Source of the DNA: Treponema sp.
GTDB lineage: Bacteria; Spirochaetota; Spirochaetia; Treponematales; Treponemataceae
NCBI RefSeq assembly: GCF_017430385.1
Contig: NZ_JAFRNB010000169.1
Location: 59,779-123,778 of the forward strand
DNA: 64,000 bases
Direction: 5' to 3'
The position numbers and the translations under genes were made by a program. Shown in pieces: positions 44,496 through 53,668 of the stretch. Under the pieces are notes generated by a model. It worked only from the letters and a program-made list of their open reading frames with translations. It had not been told where the DNA came from and made no database searches. Each line of letters starts with the position of its first letter. The first letter of the stretch is position 1.

Positions 44496-45938
44496 GTGAA
44501 CAAAACAATTCATTTTGAAACATTGGGCTGCCGTCTCAATCAGGTTGAGAGCGAGGGTGCAGCCCGCTTTTTTAGTGACTCAGATTTTTCTGTCACGATG
44601 GAGCCTTTTACGGCTAAGTCTTTTGATGAAAGCGTTGTCCTTTGCGTGGTCAACACATGCACGGTCACAGCCAAAGCCGAGCAAAAAGCCCGAAGAATTA
44701 TCCGAATGTTGCTTAAATGCTGCCCGAATTCTGCAGTTGCTGTGACTGGCTGCTACGCTCAGCTTGACCAAAAAGAAATCATGGCGATTGACGAGCGGGT
44801 TTGCGTTCTCGGCGGTCAGCACAAAGGAAGCCTTGCGGATTTGCCGCCGCTTCTCAAAAATCTTCTTGAACAAAATCCAAATCTTTCCGGTTCAGAAATT
44901 TCTCGTGAAGTTCAGAAAATCTTCGATAAGGAAAATAATTCTTCTGAGCGGAACGTGATTACATCTCCTTTCCGTCTTGCAACTGAGACTTTCATAAATC
45001 ATTCCCGTTCTTCCCTCAAAATTCAGGACGGATGTAACTGTGTGTGCACTTACTGCCGAATCCGCCTTGCGCGTGGAAAATCAGTTTCTCTGGCCGCAAG
45101 CGAAGTTATTGAGCGAGTTAAAAAACTTGAAGAAGCGGGACAGAGTGAAGTCGTCATTACAACGGTTAATATTGGTCAGTATGTGAGTGAATACGAAGGA
45201 AAAGTCGTGCGCTTTGCCGAAGTGCTGGAGCTTGTTCTTGCCAACACACAGAAAATCGGGATCCGCATTTCGAGCCTTTATCCTGAGATTGTCAATGAAA
45301 AGCTCGCTGTTGTTCTTGCGAATCCGAGAGTGCGACCATATTTCCATATTTCTGTTCAGAGCGGAAGTGATGCCGTTCTTGCCAAGATGAAGCGACCGTA
45401 CAAAATCGAAGCCGTTTACCGTGCCACAGAACTTTTGCGAAAAGCAAAGAAAAATCCGTTCCTTGCGTGTGACATCATTGCGGGGTTCCCTGGTGAGAGC
45501 GACGAAGATTTTGATTTGACACTCAAAATGCTTAAAGAATGTGGATTTACTTTCGTTCACGCATTTCCGTTCAGTCCACGGCCTGGAACAGAGGCTTTTA
45601 AAATGCGCCCGATGGTTCCGAACTATATTACGGACAAACGAATTGCCGCCCTCGAAGAATTCAACAAAAAGTCAAAGACCGAATACATCAATTCCTTTGT
45701 TGGGCAAGCACTCCCTGCCGTGTGTGAGACCGTTCACCGCGCAAAAATTTTCAAAGACCGCGTGATAATCCATGCCGTCACCGAAAATTTCCTGCACTGT
45801 CAGCTCAATTTTTCTACAAAGGATGCGAACCTGCCTGTTGCGGGAACAGAAGTCCGTGTCAAAATCCTGCGCCCTCTCAACGATAGTGAAAAAACTGGCG
45901 AGAGCGATACTTTGGCGGAAGTGTGCAAGGGATTGTAG
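44496..45938 (+). CDS. mtaB: tRNA (t6A37) methylthiotransferase MtaB
   Basis: 480 residues of the MiaB/RimO/MtaB group: N-terminal UPF0004 domain (FETLGCRLNQVESEG, VVNTCTVTAKAEQKARR, VTGCYAQ), radical SAM cluster CX3CX2C in DGCNCVCTYCRI, SSLYPEIV, HISVQSGSDAVLAKMKRPY and GFPGESDEDFD, and a C-terminal TRAM-like segment. Short FETLGCRLNQVE favours MtaB over MiaB. It adds a methylthio group to t6A37 of tRNAs reading ANN codons. It starts with GTG behind GGAG. An insertion around residues 130-165 is longer than usual. Confidence 0.9.
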   Translation: MNKTIHFETLGCRLNQVESEGAARFFSDSDFSVTMEPFTAKSFDESVVLCVVNTCTVTAKAEQKARRIIRMLLKCCPNSAVAVTGCYAQLDQKEIMAIDERVCVLGGQHKGSLADLPPLLKNLLEQNPNLSGSEISREVQKIFDKENNSSERNVITSPFRLATETFINHSRSSLKIQDGCNCVCTYCRIRLARGKSVSLAASEVIERVKKLEEAGQSEVVITTVNIGQYVSEYEGKVVRFAEVLELVLANTQKIGIRISSLYPEIVNEKLAVVLANPRVRPYFHISVQSGSDAVLAKMKRPYKIEAVYRATELLRKAKKNPFLACDIIAGFPGESDEDFDLTLKMLKECGFTFVHAFPFSPRPGTEAFKMRPMVPNYITDKRIAALEEFNKKSKTEYINSFVGQALPAVCETVHRAKIFKDRVIIHAVTENFLHCQLNFSTKDANLPVAGTEVRVKILRPLNDSEKTGESDTLAEVCKGL

Positions 45939-46036
45939 GGGCGCGATGCGTTCGACGGTTGGCTATGCCGACTGTCGAATGGAGCCGAAAGGCGGAACCC
46001 CGAAAAGCCCGACCGCCGCTTGTCGGCGGTTGCACC
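45939..46036. repeat. GC-rich post-stop element
   Basis: Starts directly after the mtaB stop and runs to the MATE stop. It includes GACGGTTGGC/GCCGACTGTC and CCGACCGCCGCTTGTCGGCGG hairpins and GAACCCCGAAAAGCCCG, partly shared with other copies. Confidence 0.55.
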
Positions 46037-47422
46037 CTAATTTGTCAGATTTTTAAGCCACCTTTCTTTTTTTAGCCAGATGTGGAAGACCACGAGCTTT
46101 ACTAAATCCAGGAGTTTTACGCATAAAAAGAGCTTTACCGGGCTGATTTTTGTGAGAATTCCGAGGCTTAGAACCAGCGGAATCATCACGAAAATTGTGA
46201 TTACGGCATCTGTTGAGGCTCCCATTGCCGTGTCGCCGCCAGCGCGTGCTATTGCCTGCTGAGAATTCATGTAGACCCAGACCGGCATGAAAAATGACAT
46301 CAGAATGACCATGCTTCGGCAGATTGAGATTGCGCTTTCGCTGAGCCGGCCGAATACAACAGGTACGAGAAGTGTGGTCGCAAAGCCGAAAGCCATCATG
46401 ATTGTGCCAAAAACTGCCGATCCCGACAAAAGCCATGTTTTTTGCTCACGAGCTTTTTCAAGTTCTCCGCTGCCGAGCGTCTTTCCGATGATGACTGCCG
46501 TTGCGTTGTAAATTCCGCCGAACGCGATGAAGAAAAGGTTTGCGATTGCGAAACTTGATGCCATGCCGGAAACGACATCCGCGCCGCCCCTTCCGTTGTA
46601 GATTGCGGTTGTGACAGTTTCAGAAGATACCCAGACCATTTCGCAGAAAAGTACGAGCGCGCCTTTTTTGAGAATTTCGCAGAAAAGTTTTCTATTTATA
46701 TGGAAGAATTTTAACGGATTGAATGCGAAGTCCGGCCTGATTCTTGCATAAATCACGAGAAAAATCATGAATTCGACGGAACGAGCGATGACGGTAGCGA
46801 TTGCAGCGCCCTCAACTCCGAGCCGTGGAAAGCCGAGATTTCCGTAAATCAAAAGCCAGTTGAAAAGAGTGTTCGTGAGGGTTGCGATAATCGTGACTAC
46901 GAGCGGAATCCTGACCCGCCCCATGTCGCGAAGGGAGCTTGCGATGCACATTGAGATTGTCATAGGAACTCCCATCCAGAACATGATTCGGATGTATTTT
47001 ACGGCTTCGTCAAGAATTTGCTCTGCCTGAGTGTTTCCAATCAGCATGAATGAAAGAAGTTTTCGCGGAAAAACAACGCAGACCAAAAAGTAGGGCACTA
47101 CGGCGGCAAGACCAACCAGAAGCTTGAACCGGAAGGCCTGCTTCATTCCCTCGGAATCTTTGGCACCGAAAAATTGAGTCATGAAAATTCCGCCGGACAT
47201 GCAGATTGTGTTTACGAAGACCATGAAAATGAAGAGAATCTGTCCGGCAACATTTACGCCTGACATAGAGATGTCGCCAAGACCTGAGACCATGAAATTG
47301 TCAATCAGTGAAACCATGTTCTGAATGAGCTGCTGGAGCATAATCGGAACTGCAATAGTGAGAGCCGAGCGGTAAAAACGGGCTGGTGCGAAAAATCGGA
47401 AAGATTGTGTTTTTGTTGGCAT
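46037..47422 (-). CDS. MATE-family multidrug efflux transporter
   Basis: 461 residues with twelve predicted membrane segments in two MatE halves (IAVPIMLQQLIQNMVSLIDNF, then IAIPLV-like repeats; PLVVTIIATLTNTLFNWLLIYG; VISGMASSFAIANLFF). Members exchange Na+ or H+ for cationic drugs or metabolites. GGAGAC is upstream of the start. It is divergent from argH over a 143-bp gap and convergent with mtaB. Confidence 0.92.
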   Translation of the reverse strand: MPTKTQSFRFFAPARFYRSALTIAVPIMLQQLIQNMVSLIDNFMVSGLGDISMSGVNVAGQILFIFMVFVNTICMSGGIFMTQFFGAKDSEGMKQAFRFKLLVGLAAVVPYFLVCVVFPRKLLSFMLIGNTQAEQILDEAVKYIRIMFWMGVPMTISMCIASSLRDMGRVRIPLVVTIIATLTNTLFNWLLIYGNLGFPRLGVEGAAIATVIARSVEFMIFLVIYARIRPDFAFNPLKFFHINRKLFCEILKKGALVLFCEMVWVSSETVTTAIYNGRGGADVVSGMASSFAIANLFFIAFGGIYNATAVIIGKTLGSGELEKAREQKTWLLSGSAVFGTIMMAFGFATTLLVPVVFGRLSESAISICRSMVILMSFFMPVWVYMNSQQAIARAGGDTAMGASTDAVITIFVMIPLVLSLGILTKISPVKLFLCVKLLDLVKLVVFHIWLKKERWLKNLTN

Positions 47423-47551
47423 TATTTTGTCTCCAAAAATTGATTTCGTGAGGTTGATTTTGCGAGGTATTTCGTGAATCTAAGATTGTAGCACAAAATA
47501 AAGTTTAGTGAAGTGCTGATTAAATCTATTTTCAAAAATCTTTAATTTTGT

Positions 47552-47557
47552 TATAGT
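47552..47557 (+). promoter_or_regulatory. -10 box of argH, 8 nt before ATG
   Basis: TATAGT, then 8 nt to the argH ATG at 47566, with no Shine-Dalgarno sequence. Confidence 0.4.
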
Positions 47558-47565
47558 TACTATGT

Positions 47566-48987
47566 ATGGAAACAAAAAACACTCCTCATGGAACAATTAC
47601 TGACAATAATCACGCCGCTTTGTGGCACGGTCGATTCGCCGAAGGGCCGGATGCCGCTGCCGTAGAATTTGAAACTTCTATTCATGTTGATGAGCGCATG
47701 GCTCTTGATGATATCCGTGCTTCAAAGGCTCATGCCGCAATGCTTGCTAAGCAGGGAATTATTTCAGCCGAGGAGAACAAGGCAATTCAGGATGGTCTTT
47801 CTTCTATAGAGAAGGATTTGCAGTCTGGCGCGCTTTCAATCGATTATTCTGCCGAAGACATTCATTCCTTTGTTGAGGCCACTTTGACTGACAGAATCGG
47901 AGACCCAGGCCGAAAGCTTCACACAGGCCGCAGTCGAAACGACCAGATTGCTTTGGACGAGCGGCTTTATCTTCGCCGTGTGATTCCGGATTTGCAGAAA
48001 GCGATTGCTTCTCTTATCAACACTCTCGCAGATATTGCAGAAAAACATAAAACTTCGCTTTTGACTGGCTACACTCATACTCAGCACGCTCAGCCGGGAA
48101 GCCTTGCCCAGCATTTGTGCGCGTGGGGCTTCATGCTTGCGCGTGACTTGGAGCGTCTTTCGGATTCTCTTAAGCGTGTTTCTCTTTCTCCTTTGGGAAG
48201 CGGTGCTCTCATGGGGTCAACTCTGCCTCTCGACCGAGAATTTGTCGCCAAGGAGCTTGGATTTGAGGGAGCTACTTACAATTCTCTTGATTCCGTCTCT
48301 GACCGCGACTACTGCATTGAGTTCACTTCGGACTTTGCGATTTTGCAGCAGCACCTCAGCCGCATGTGCGAGGAAGTTGTTTTGTGGTCTACCACTGAAT
48401 TCGGTTTTATCAATTTGAGTGAAAAATGGTCTACAGGCTCTTCAATCATGCCACAAAAAAAGAATCCTGACTTTGCCGAGCTTATCCGTGGTCGCACTGG
48501 CAAGGTTTACGGCGATTTAATCAATCTTCTTGTGATGATGAAAGGTCTTCCGCTTGCTTATGACCGTGACATGCAGGAAGACAAGGCTCCGCTTTTTGAA
48601 GCTTTGGACTGCGTTCAGGGGAATGTAATCGTTTTTGAGGCGATGATTGCAAGTGCAGAGTGGAACCTTCCAAAAATGGAAGAAAGCTGTTTCGGCGGTT
48701 TTGCGAATGCCACTGATGTTGCCGACTACTTGGTGCGAAAGGGACTGCCTTTCCGTCTTGCGCATGGAGTGAGCGCGAAATGTGTTCGTCTTGCAATTGA
48801 TTCAGGGCTTTCTGCAATCGAAGAATTGAAGCTTTCCGATATGAAAAAGATTTCTCCGCTTTTTGAAGAAGACATCTTTGACTGCATCACGCCAAAAGCC
48901 TGCATGGAAGGCCGAAAAACAACCGGCGGACCTGGAGCAATCGACAAGCAGATTGAAGTCTTGAAATCGTTCTGTGAGAAGTATTAA
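47566..48987 (+). CDS. argH: Argininosuccinate lyase
   Basis: 473 residues of the fumarase/aspartase superfamily: WHGRFAEGPDAAAVEF at the start, DRIGDPGRKLHTGRSRNDQIA, YTHTQHAQPGS, and the signature GSSIMPQKKNPDFAELIRG with the catalytic serine loop. It cleaves argininosuccinate to arginine and fumarate. No argG or other arginine genes are in the window, so it may supply arginine from imported citrulline or act in a salvage route. A CACAGATT-like repeat follows. Confidence 0.95.
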   Translation: METKNTPHGTITDNNHAALWHGRFAEGPDAAAVEFETSIHVDERMALDDIRASKAHAAMLAKQGIISAEENKAIQDGLSSIEKDLQSGALSIDYSAEDIHSFVEATLTDRIGDPGRKLHTGRSRNDQIALDERLYLRRVIPDLQKAIASLINTLADIAEKHKTSLLTGYTHTQHAQPGSLAQHLCAWGFMLARDLERLSDSLKRVSLSPLGSGALMGSTLPLDREFVAKELGFEGATYNSLDSVSDRDYCIEFTSDFAILQQHLSRMCEEVVLWSTTEFGFINLSEKWSTGSSIMPQKKNPDFAELIRGRTGKVYGDLINLLVMMKGLPLAYDRDMQEDKAPLFEALDCVQGNVIVFEAMIASAEWNLPKMEESCFGGFANATDVADYLVRKGLPFRLAHGVSAKCVRLAIDSGLSAIEELKLSDMKKISPLFEEDIFDCITPKACMEGRKTTGGPGAIDKQIEVLKSFCEKY

Positions 48988-49060
48988 AAAGACACTGATT
49001 ACACTGATTTTCACGAATTAAAGCTTAGAAATTAGTGTTTATTTGTGTAATTCGTGTCCC
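48988..49060. repeat. CACTGATTACACTGATT / ACGAATTA repeat element
   Basis: GACACTGATTACACTGATT followed by ACGAATTA (49013-49020) and its inverse TAATTCGT (49048-49055). A relative of the CACAGATT arrays at 5159-5190 and 57947-58065, between the convergent argH and XRE genes. Confidence 0.55.
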
Positions 49061-49404
49061 TATTTTTTATGGCGTTTTTGAAGTTGCTCTGCCAAGGCTG
49101 TAATTGCTTCGATGTCGATTTCATCAAGATTTGAAAAATATTGTAATAATTTTCTTATTTTGGGTGTTCCCAAAGTTATTGATTTCAGATCTTGTGGCAT
49201 TAAATTTTCACCAGTTAAAAGATACTCTACCGAAACTCCTAATGCCTGAGCAATTCTAAATGCGTTTGTGGCAGACGGATCGTTTGAATTTTTCGTGAGA
49301 TAATTGTCTATTGTTTTTCTGTTTATTCCAGTTTTTGCTGCTAGTTCCTTTACTTTTATATCTTGATATTCAAGTTCGCTTTTTAAATTTTCCCTAAATT
49401 CCAT
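49060..49404 (-). CDS. XRE-family transcriptional regulator
   Basis: 114 residues: helix-turn-helix at about 14-62 (VKELAAKTGINRKTIDNYLTK, then ATNAFRIAQALGVSVEYLLTGE), followed by a helical C-terminus (IRKLLQYFSNLDEIDIEAITALAEQL) typical of short treponemal regulators. It is divergent from the polysaccharide operon across 121 bp with repeated TTTAAG-type motifs, so it may regulate that operon and itself. Confidence 0.87.
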   Translation of the reverse strand: MEFRENLKSELEYQDIKVKELAAKTGINRKTIDNYLTKNSNDPSATNAFRIAQALGVSVEYLLTGENLMPQDLKSITLGTPKIRKLLQYFSNLDEIDIEAITALAEQLQKRHKK

Positions 49405-49525
49405 TATTAAAACATAAATTACTTAAAAATGAGCAAATTGTTCTAGGGTTTACTTGTATTTAGGAATCTGATAAAATATTTTCTTGAATTTAAGAAATAT
49501 ATCTTATTTTTAAGGATTCTTATTT
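49405..49525. promoter_or_regulatory. Divergent control region with repeated TTTAAG motifs
   Basis: AT-rich. Contains CTTAAAAAT (about 49422), TATTTAGGAAT (about 49457), AATTTAAGAAAT (about 49487) and TTTTTAAGGATT (about 49507), a loose repeat that may be the XRE operator. GATAAAATATT lies at about 49469. Confidence 0.4.
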
Positions 49526-50323
49526 ATGCCTAAAATTTTATTATTTATTCCAATGTATAACTGTGAAAAGCAGATTGTTCGCGTGCTGAATCAGTTGAAA
49601 GGTGAAATCTGTAATTATATTACAGAAGTTATAATTGTAAACAACCGAAGCAGTGACAACGGAGAAAGTGCCGTACAGAATTACCTTTGTGAAAATGATT
49701 CGAATCTTCCTGTTTCGCTGTTACGAAATGATGAAAACTACGGACTTGGAGGCTCACATAAAGTTGCATTCGATTATGCGATTGAAAACGGGTTCGATTA
49801 TGTCATAGTTCTGCATGGTGATGACCAGGGCGACATCGCAAACATTCTTCCATATCTAAAAAACCGGGAATACGAAAATTATGACTGCTTTCTTGGCGCT
49901 CGATTTATGAAAGACTCAAAACTACAGGGCTACTCAAAGTTCCGAACTTTTGGAAACAGAGTTTATGATCTTCTGTTTTCGATTGGAACCGGGCACTTTG
50001 TCTATGACCTTGGATCAGGACTCAACATGTACAAAATCGACGTCTTGAAATCCCGCTTCTGGGAAAAATACAAGGATAACCTCATGTTCAATTACTGCAT
50101 GGTTTTAGGCTCTGCGTTTTACAAGCATAAAGTCCGCTATTTTCCGATTTTGTGGCGTGAAGATGATCAGGTTTCAAATGTAAAGATGATGAATCAGGCG
50201 CTCGTAGTCCTAAAACTGCTCGGTTCATACATTCTGAACAAGAAGAAGTTTATTAATGGCGAGCACCGGGATAAACCGATTGAAAAATACACGGCTCAGG
50301 TTGTTTTCACGACAAAAAAATGA
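49526..50323 (+). CDS. GT2-family glycosyltransferase, dolichol-phosphate-mannose-synthase-like
   Basis: 265-residue GT-A enzyme: FIPMYNCEKQIVRVLNQL, VNNRSSDNGESAV, NYGLGGSHKVAFDYAIENG and VLHGDDQGDI (DxD-like metal site), then FLGARFM. Such proteins transfer a sugar from UDP or GDP to polyprenyl phosphate or a growing glycan. There are no C-terminal membrane segments. It is the first gene of an operon to 57108; the next gene overlaps it by 4 bp. AAGGA precedes the ATG. Confidence 0.87.
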   Translation: MPKILLFIPMYNCEKQIVRVLNQLKGEICNYITEVIIVNNRSSDNGESAVQNYLCENDSNLPVSLLRNDENYGLGGSHKVAFDYAIENGFDYVIVLHGDDQGDIANILPYLKNREYENYDCFLGARFMKDSKLQGYSKFRTFGNRVYDLLFSIGTGHFVYDLGSGLNMYKIDVLKSRFWEKYKDNLMFNYCMVLGSAFYKHKVRYFPILWREDDQVSNVKMMNQALVVLKLLGSYILNKKKFINGEHRDKPIEKYTAQVVFTTKK

Positions 50324-51075
50324 AATATCAAGCAATACTCTTAGTTACAGTTTTCCTCGTTTATTCTCTGAAAGCATTTCGCTTTTATTTTCTCCTCGTT
50401 GGTGAAGGTGTTTCAGCCTTAAAATATCTTAGACTTTTTGCAATTACTACGCTTGTAAATATTGTAATTCCGTTTAAGACCGGTGAGATTTTCAGGATTT
50501 TCAGGTTCGGGCATCTTACAAAAAGCTATATAAAAGGAGTTTCGATTGTTCTTCTGGACCGATTCGTTGACACGATTTCTATTCTCTTGATTTTTGCGAC
50601 AATGAATTTTTTAGGAAATTATAGGCTCGGACGTATTTTCTTTCTTCTTGCGGCTGTCTCCATGTTCATTGCACTTTGTTTTTTTATCATGCCTGGCATG
50701 ATGGAGTTTTGGAACGAATATTTTATAAAGACACGCCCTTCTAACCGCCATTTGCGAGGGCTTTTCCTAATCAAAAAAATCAAAACCATATACGTGGAGA
50801 TAAGGAATCTTGTAAAGGGGCGTTTTTTCGTGCTTTTTACGCTCTCAGTTTTCTCATGGCTCCTTGAAATCGGTTCCCTTTTTCTTTGCAGAAATTTTTT
50901 CGACTCTGATTCTGACACTTTGGTTTCGGATTACCTTTCTGTTGCACTTACGGGAAAAGAGTTTGAGCCACAGAGAAATTTCGTGATGGCAGGAGTGGTT
51001 TTTCTGTCGTCTGTGTATGTGATTATTATTTTGATTCAGCTTGTAAAAAAATTGGAGCATAAAAATGGCAGATAA
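50320..51075 (+). CDS. Flippase-like membrane protein (LPG synthase TM domain family)
   Basis: 251 residues with about six membrane segments. LRLFAITTLVNIVIPFKTGEIFRIFRF resembles the conserved N-P-x-R/G-E stretch of the UPF0104/LPG_synthase_TM family, and SIVLLDRFVDTISILLIF matches its R-x-x-D helix. Members are involved in lipid-linked glycan export or lipid flipping. It is shorter than the usual ~300 residues. It overlaps both neighbours, indicating coupled translation. Confidence 0.7.
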   Translation: MKYQAILLVTVFLVYSLKAFRFYFLLVGEGVSALKYLRLFAITTLVNIVIPFKTGEIFRIFRFGHLTKSYIKGVSIVLLDRFVDTISILLIFATMNFLGNYRLGRIFFLLAAVSMFIALCFFIMPGMMEFWNEYFIKTRPSNRHLRGLFLIKKIKTIYVEIRNLVKGRFFVLFTLSVFSWLLEIGSLFLCRNFFDSDSDTLVSDYLSVALTGKEFEPQRNFVMAGVVFLSSVYVIIILIQLVKKLEHKNGR

Positions 51076-52525
51076 GATTCTTGTGATATTTGATGATACA
51101 AATGAAAAAAGTGAAGTCATAAAGGATGTAATCGGGAGAAAAGGTTTTGGCGATGTAATTGTAAAAAAGCGTCGTCTTGAATCGTATTTTTCAGATTCTA
51201 TCGGAAAAATTTTCCATGAATTCAAACTTATTCCTGTAAAATCATTCTTTGAGTTCGGTGATTTAGTAAAAAAACTTGAAAACACAGATGAGAATGCAAA
51301 AATTCTTCATTTCTTTTCTGATTTCATAATTTCTGATGTTGAAAAAGCCTCGCTTTCGTTGAAGAAACTGTTTTTTATTGAAAAAACATACCGTGTACTT
51401 TATGGGAATTCAGCATCTCTTTTGATGTTCAAAAGTCCAAAGGAGTATGTAAAATTCCTAAACGAGTCCATTGCGGAAGACTCGACGCTTGCTGCTTCTT
51501 CAAAAATTGAAGATTCATTTGAAATCGAGGGGCTTACGAACATAGGAAGCGTAGGAAATTTCATTCAGGTTGTTGCCGGAAATTTTGACGCAAGATATTT
51601 CAACACCCTTCACGGTGATGAATACACGCTTGTGAAGAGTTCTTCAAATAAAAGAAAAATCAAGGCTGAATATAGCTTTTACCACCTCCTGCCGGAAGAC
51701 ATGAAATTCTGGTTTGTCATGCCGTTCAACTATAAGGAAGAGAAAGAAAAGGCAAGCTACACGATGGAACGGCTCCACATGACAGACCTTGCAATAAAAT
51801 GGGTTCATGGTTCCATTGACAAAGCAGAGTTTTCAAAAATTTTGGACAAATATTTTTATTTTTTCAAATGCCGCCATTCAAAAGGAATTTCTCAGGCAGA
51901 ATACGAGAAAATTTCACAGAAACTGTATGTTGACAAGGTAAAAGAGCGGCTGGAAGACTTAAAGAAACTTTCAGCGTTCAAACCGATAGCGGATTTGATG
52001 AAAACGAGCTGTTCTTTATGCGATGTTGATTCCCTTTTTGAAAAATACATTTTGCTCAAAGAAAAAATCGAACACCAGAATAAATATCAGTACGTTTCTG
52101 TAATCGGACATGGTGACCCATGTTTTGCAAACGTTATGTACAACAAATCCACGGAGCTTATGAAATTCATTGATCCGAAAGGGGCTTTGAGCGAGGAAGA
52201 ATTGTGGACAAACCCGTATTACGATATCGCAAAACTCAGCCATTCAATTTGCGGGCGCTATGATTTTTTCAACAACGCGCTTTTTGACATAAGCATAAAC
52301 GAGGAATTCAAGGCGGAATTGAAAATCGATTTTGACAATTCTGCATACAAGGAACTTTTCTGCAAAAAACTTTTAGAAAACGGCTTTGACTATCTTACTG
52401 TAAGAATCTACGAGGCTTCGCTTTTTATATCGATGCTTCCGCTACATATTGATTACCCGCACAAGGTTTTCGGCTTCATTTTAAACGCAATAAACATTCT
52501 GGAGGAAATAGAAAATGAAATCTGA
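51065..52525 (+). CDS. Aminoglycoside-phosphotransferase-fold kinase with unknown N-terminal domain
   Basis: 486 residues. The C-terminal half has the APH/choline-kinase catalytic loop VIGHGDPCFANVMYN (HGD at 349-351, Asn356) and a metal-binding Asp in FIDPKG. The first ~150 residues have no counterpart I know, and begin ILVIFDDTNEK. With the HAD phosphatase and nucleotidyltransferase next door, it probably phosphorylates a small headgroup or sugar for activation. It overlaps the HAD gene by 11 bp. Confidence 0.75.
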   Translation: MADKILVIFDDTNEKSEVIKDVIGRKGFGDVIVKKRRLESYFSDSIGKIFHEFKLIPVKSFFEFGDLVKKLENTDENAKILHFFSDFIISDVEKASLSLKKLFFIEKTYRVLYGNSASLLMFKSPKEYVKFLNESIAEDSTLAASSKIEDSFEIEGLTNIGSVGNFIQVVAGNFDARYFNTLHGDEYTLVKSSSNKRKIKAEYSFYHLLPEDMKFWFVMPFNYKEEKEKASYTMERLHMTDLAIKWVHGSIDKAEFSKILDKYFYFFKCRHSKGISQAEYEKISQKLYVDKVKERLEDLKKLSAFKPIADLMKTSCSLCDVDSLFEKYILLKEKIEHQNKYQYVSVIGHGDPCFANVMYNKSTELMKFIDPKGALSEEELWTNPYYDIAKLSHSICGRYDFFNNALFDISINEEFKAELKIDFDNSAYKELFCKKLLENGFDYLTVRIYEASLFISMLPLHIDYPHKVFGFILNAINILEEIENEI

Positions 52526-52925
52526 GGATTTTAAGGATTATTCTTTTGTATTCGACATTGACGGCACTCTTTGTCCAATAAAAAAGAAGGAAGAAAAATA
52601 CGAGGACTTGGTTCCGTTCAAGGAAATAGTTGATAAGCTCCGCTGGTACAAAGAAAACGGCGCAAAGATTGTGCTTTTTACCAGCCGAAACATGAACTCT
52701 TATAACGGAAATCTCGGTGTAATCAACAAAAATACTGCCAAGATTCTTCTGTCATGGCTTGATAAATGGGATATTCCTTATGATGAGATTATTTACGGAA
52801 AGCCCTGGCCGGGGCACAAGGGATTCTATGTTGATGACAGAACAATCCGCCCTGACGAGTTTTTGAACAAATCTGTGGAAGAACTGAATGAAATCTGCAA
52901 GTCTTCGCAGTGCAAGCCGGAATAG
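52515..52925 (+). CDS. HAD-superfamily phosphatase of the capsule-biosynthesis type
   Basis: 136 residues: motif I FDIDGTLCP (Asp14/Asp16), motif II LFTSRN, motif III lysine in YGKPWPGHKGFYVDD with the acidic DD. No cap domain. Short HADs of this kind occur in surface polysaccharide clusters and remove a phosphate from a sugar or polyol intermediate. It overlaps the kinase and is followed 11 bp later by the nucleotidyltransferase. Confidence 0.85.
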   Translation: MKSEDFKDYSFVFDIDGTLCPIKKKEEKYEDLVPFKEIVDKLRWYKENGAKIVLFTSRNMNSYNGNLGVINKNTAKILLSWLDKWDIPYDEIIYGKPWPGHKGFYVDDRTIRPDEFLNKSVEELNEICKSSQCKPE

Positions 52926-52936
52926 GAGTTTGAACT

Positions 52937-53668
52937 ATGAGCAAGATTGATGTTGTAATCACAATGGGCGGACTCGGCTCGCGCTTTCGCAAGGCCGGAT
53001 ATGATGTCCCAAAGTACATGATTGAGGCAAAGGGAAAGACTCTTTTTGAATGGTCAATGATTAGTCTTGATGGATTTAAGGACAATGTGAACCAGTACAT
53101 CTTCATTGCAATGAAAGATGAAAAGAGTGATGCAGAATCATTCGTCAATATGAAGTGTGCTGAGCTAGAGATCACTAATTTTCATGTAATCCTAATCGAT
53201 TACCTTACGGATGGTCAGGCAACGACGGCAATGCTCGCTTCAAAATACTGGAAAAAGGAAAACGCGCTCCTCATTTATAACATCGACACTTATGTAGAAA
53301 GCGGTGCGATGAATTCAAACCAGATTCGGGGTGCCGGTTTTATTCCGTGCTTTAAGGCGGAAGGTACTCATTGGAGTTTTGTTCGCCTTGATGAACGCGG
53401 AAAAGCCGTTGAAATTAGGGAAAAGGAACGGATAAGTGATAACTGTACTCTTGGTGCATATTATTTTAAAACCTGCGCTTTGTACGAGTGCCTTTACAAC
53501 GAATACTATAAAGATTCGAAGAATCTTGTGAATGGTGAAAAATATGTAGCTCCGCTTTACAACTTCCTGCTTGAAAAAGGCGGTGATATTTACATCGCTG
53601 ACATCCCGTGCGAAAAGGTTCATGTGCTTGGCACACCGGAAGAATTGAAGGTGTTTTTGGATAAATAA
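52937..53668 (+). CDS. NTP-transferase-family nucleotidyltransferase
   Basis: 243 residues: VVITMGGLGSRFRKAGYDVPKYM (nucleotide loop with PK), TDGQATTAMLAS and IYNIDTYV (metal-binding Asp). It probably makes an NDP-activated sugar, polyol or aminoalcohol such as CDP-choline-type donors, from the product of the kinase. No acyltransferase or beta-helix domain follows. It ends directly at the GtrA start. Confidence 0.83.
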   Translation: MSKIDVVITMGGLGSRFRKAGYDVPKYMIEAKGKTLFEWSMISLDGFKDNVNQYIFIAMKDEKSDAESFVNMKCAELEITNFHVILIDYLTDGQATTAMLASKYWKKENALLIYNIDTYVESGAMNSNQIRGAGFIPCFKAEGTHWSFVRLDERGKAVEIREKERISDNCTLGAYYFKTCALYECLYNEYYKDSKNLVNGEKYVAPLYNFLLEKGGDIYIADIPCEKVHVLGTPEELKVFLDK

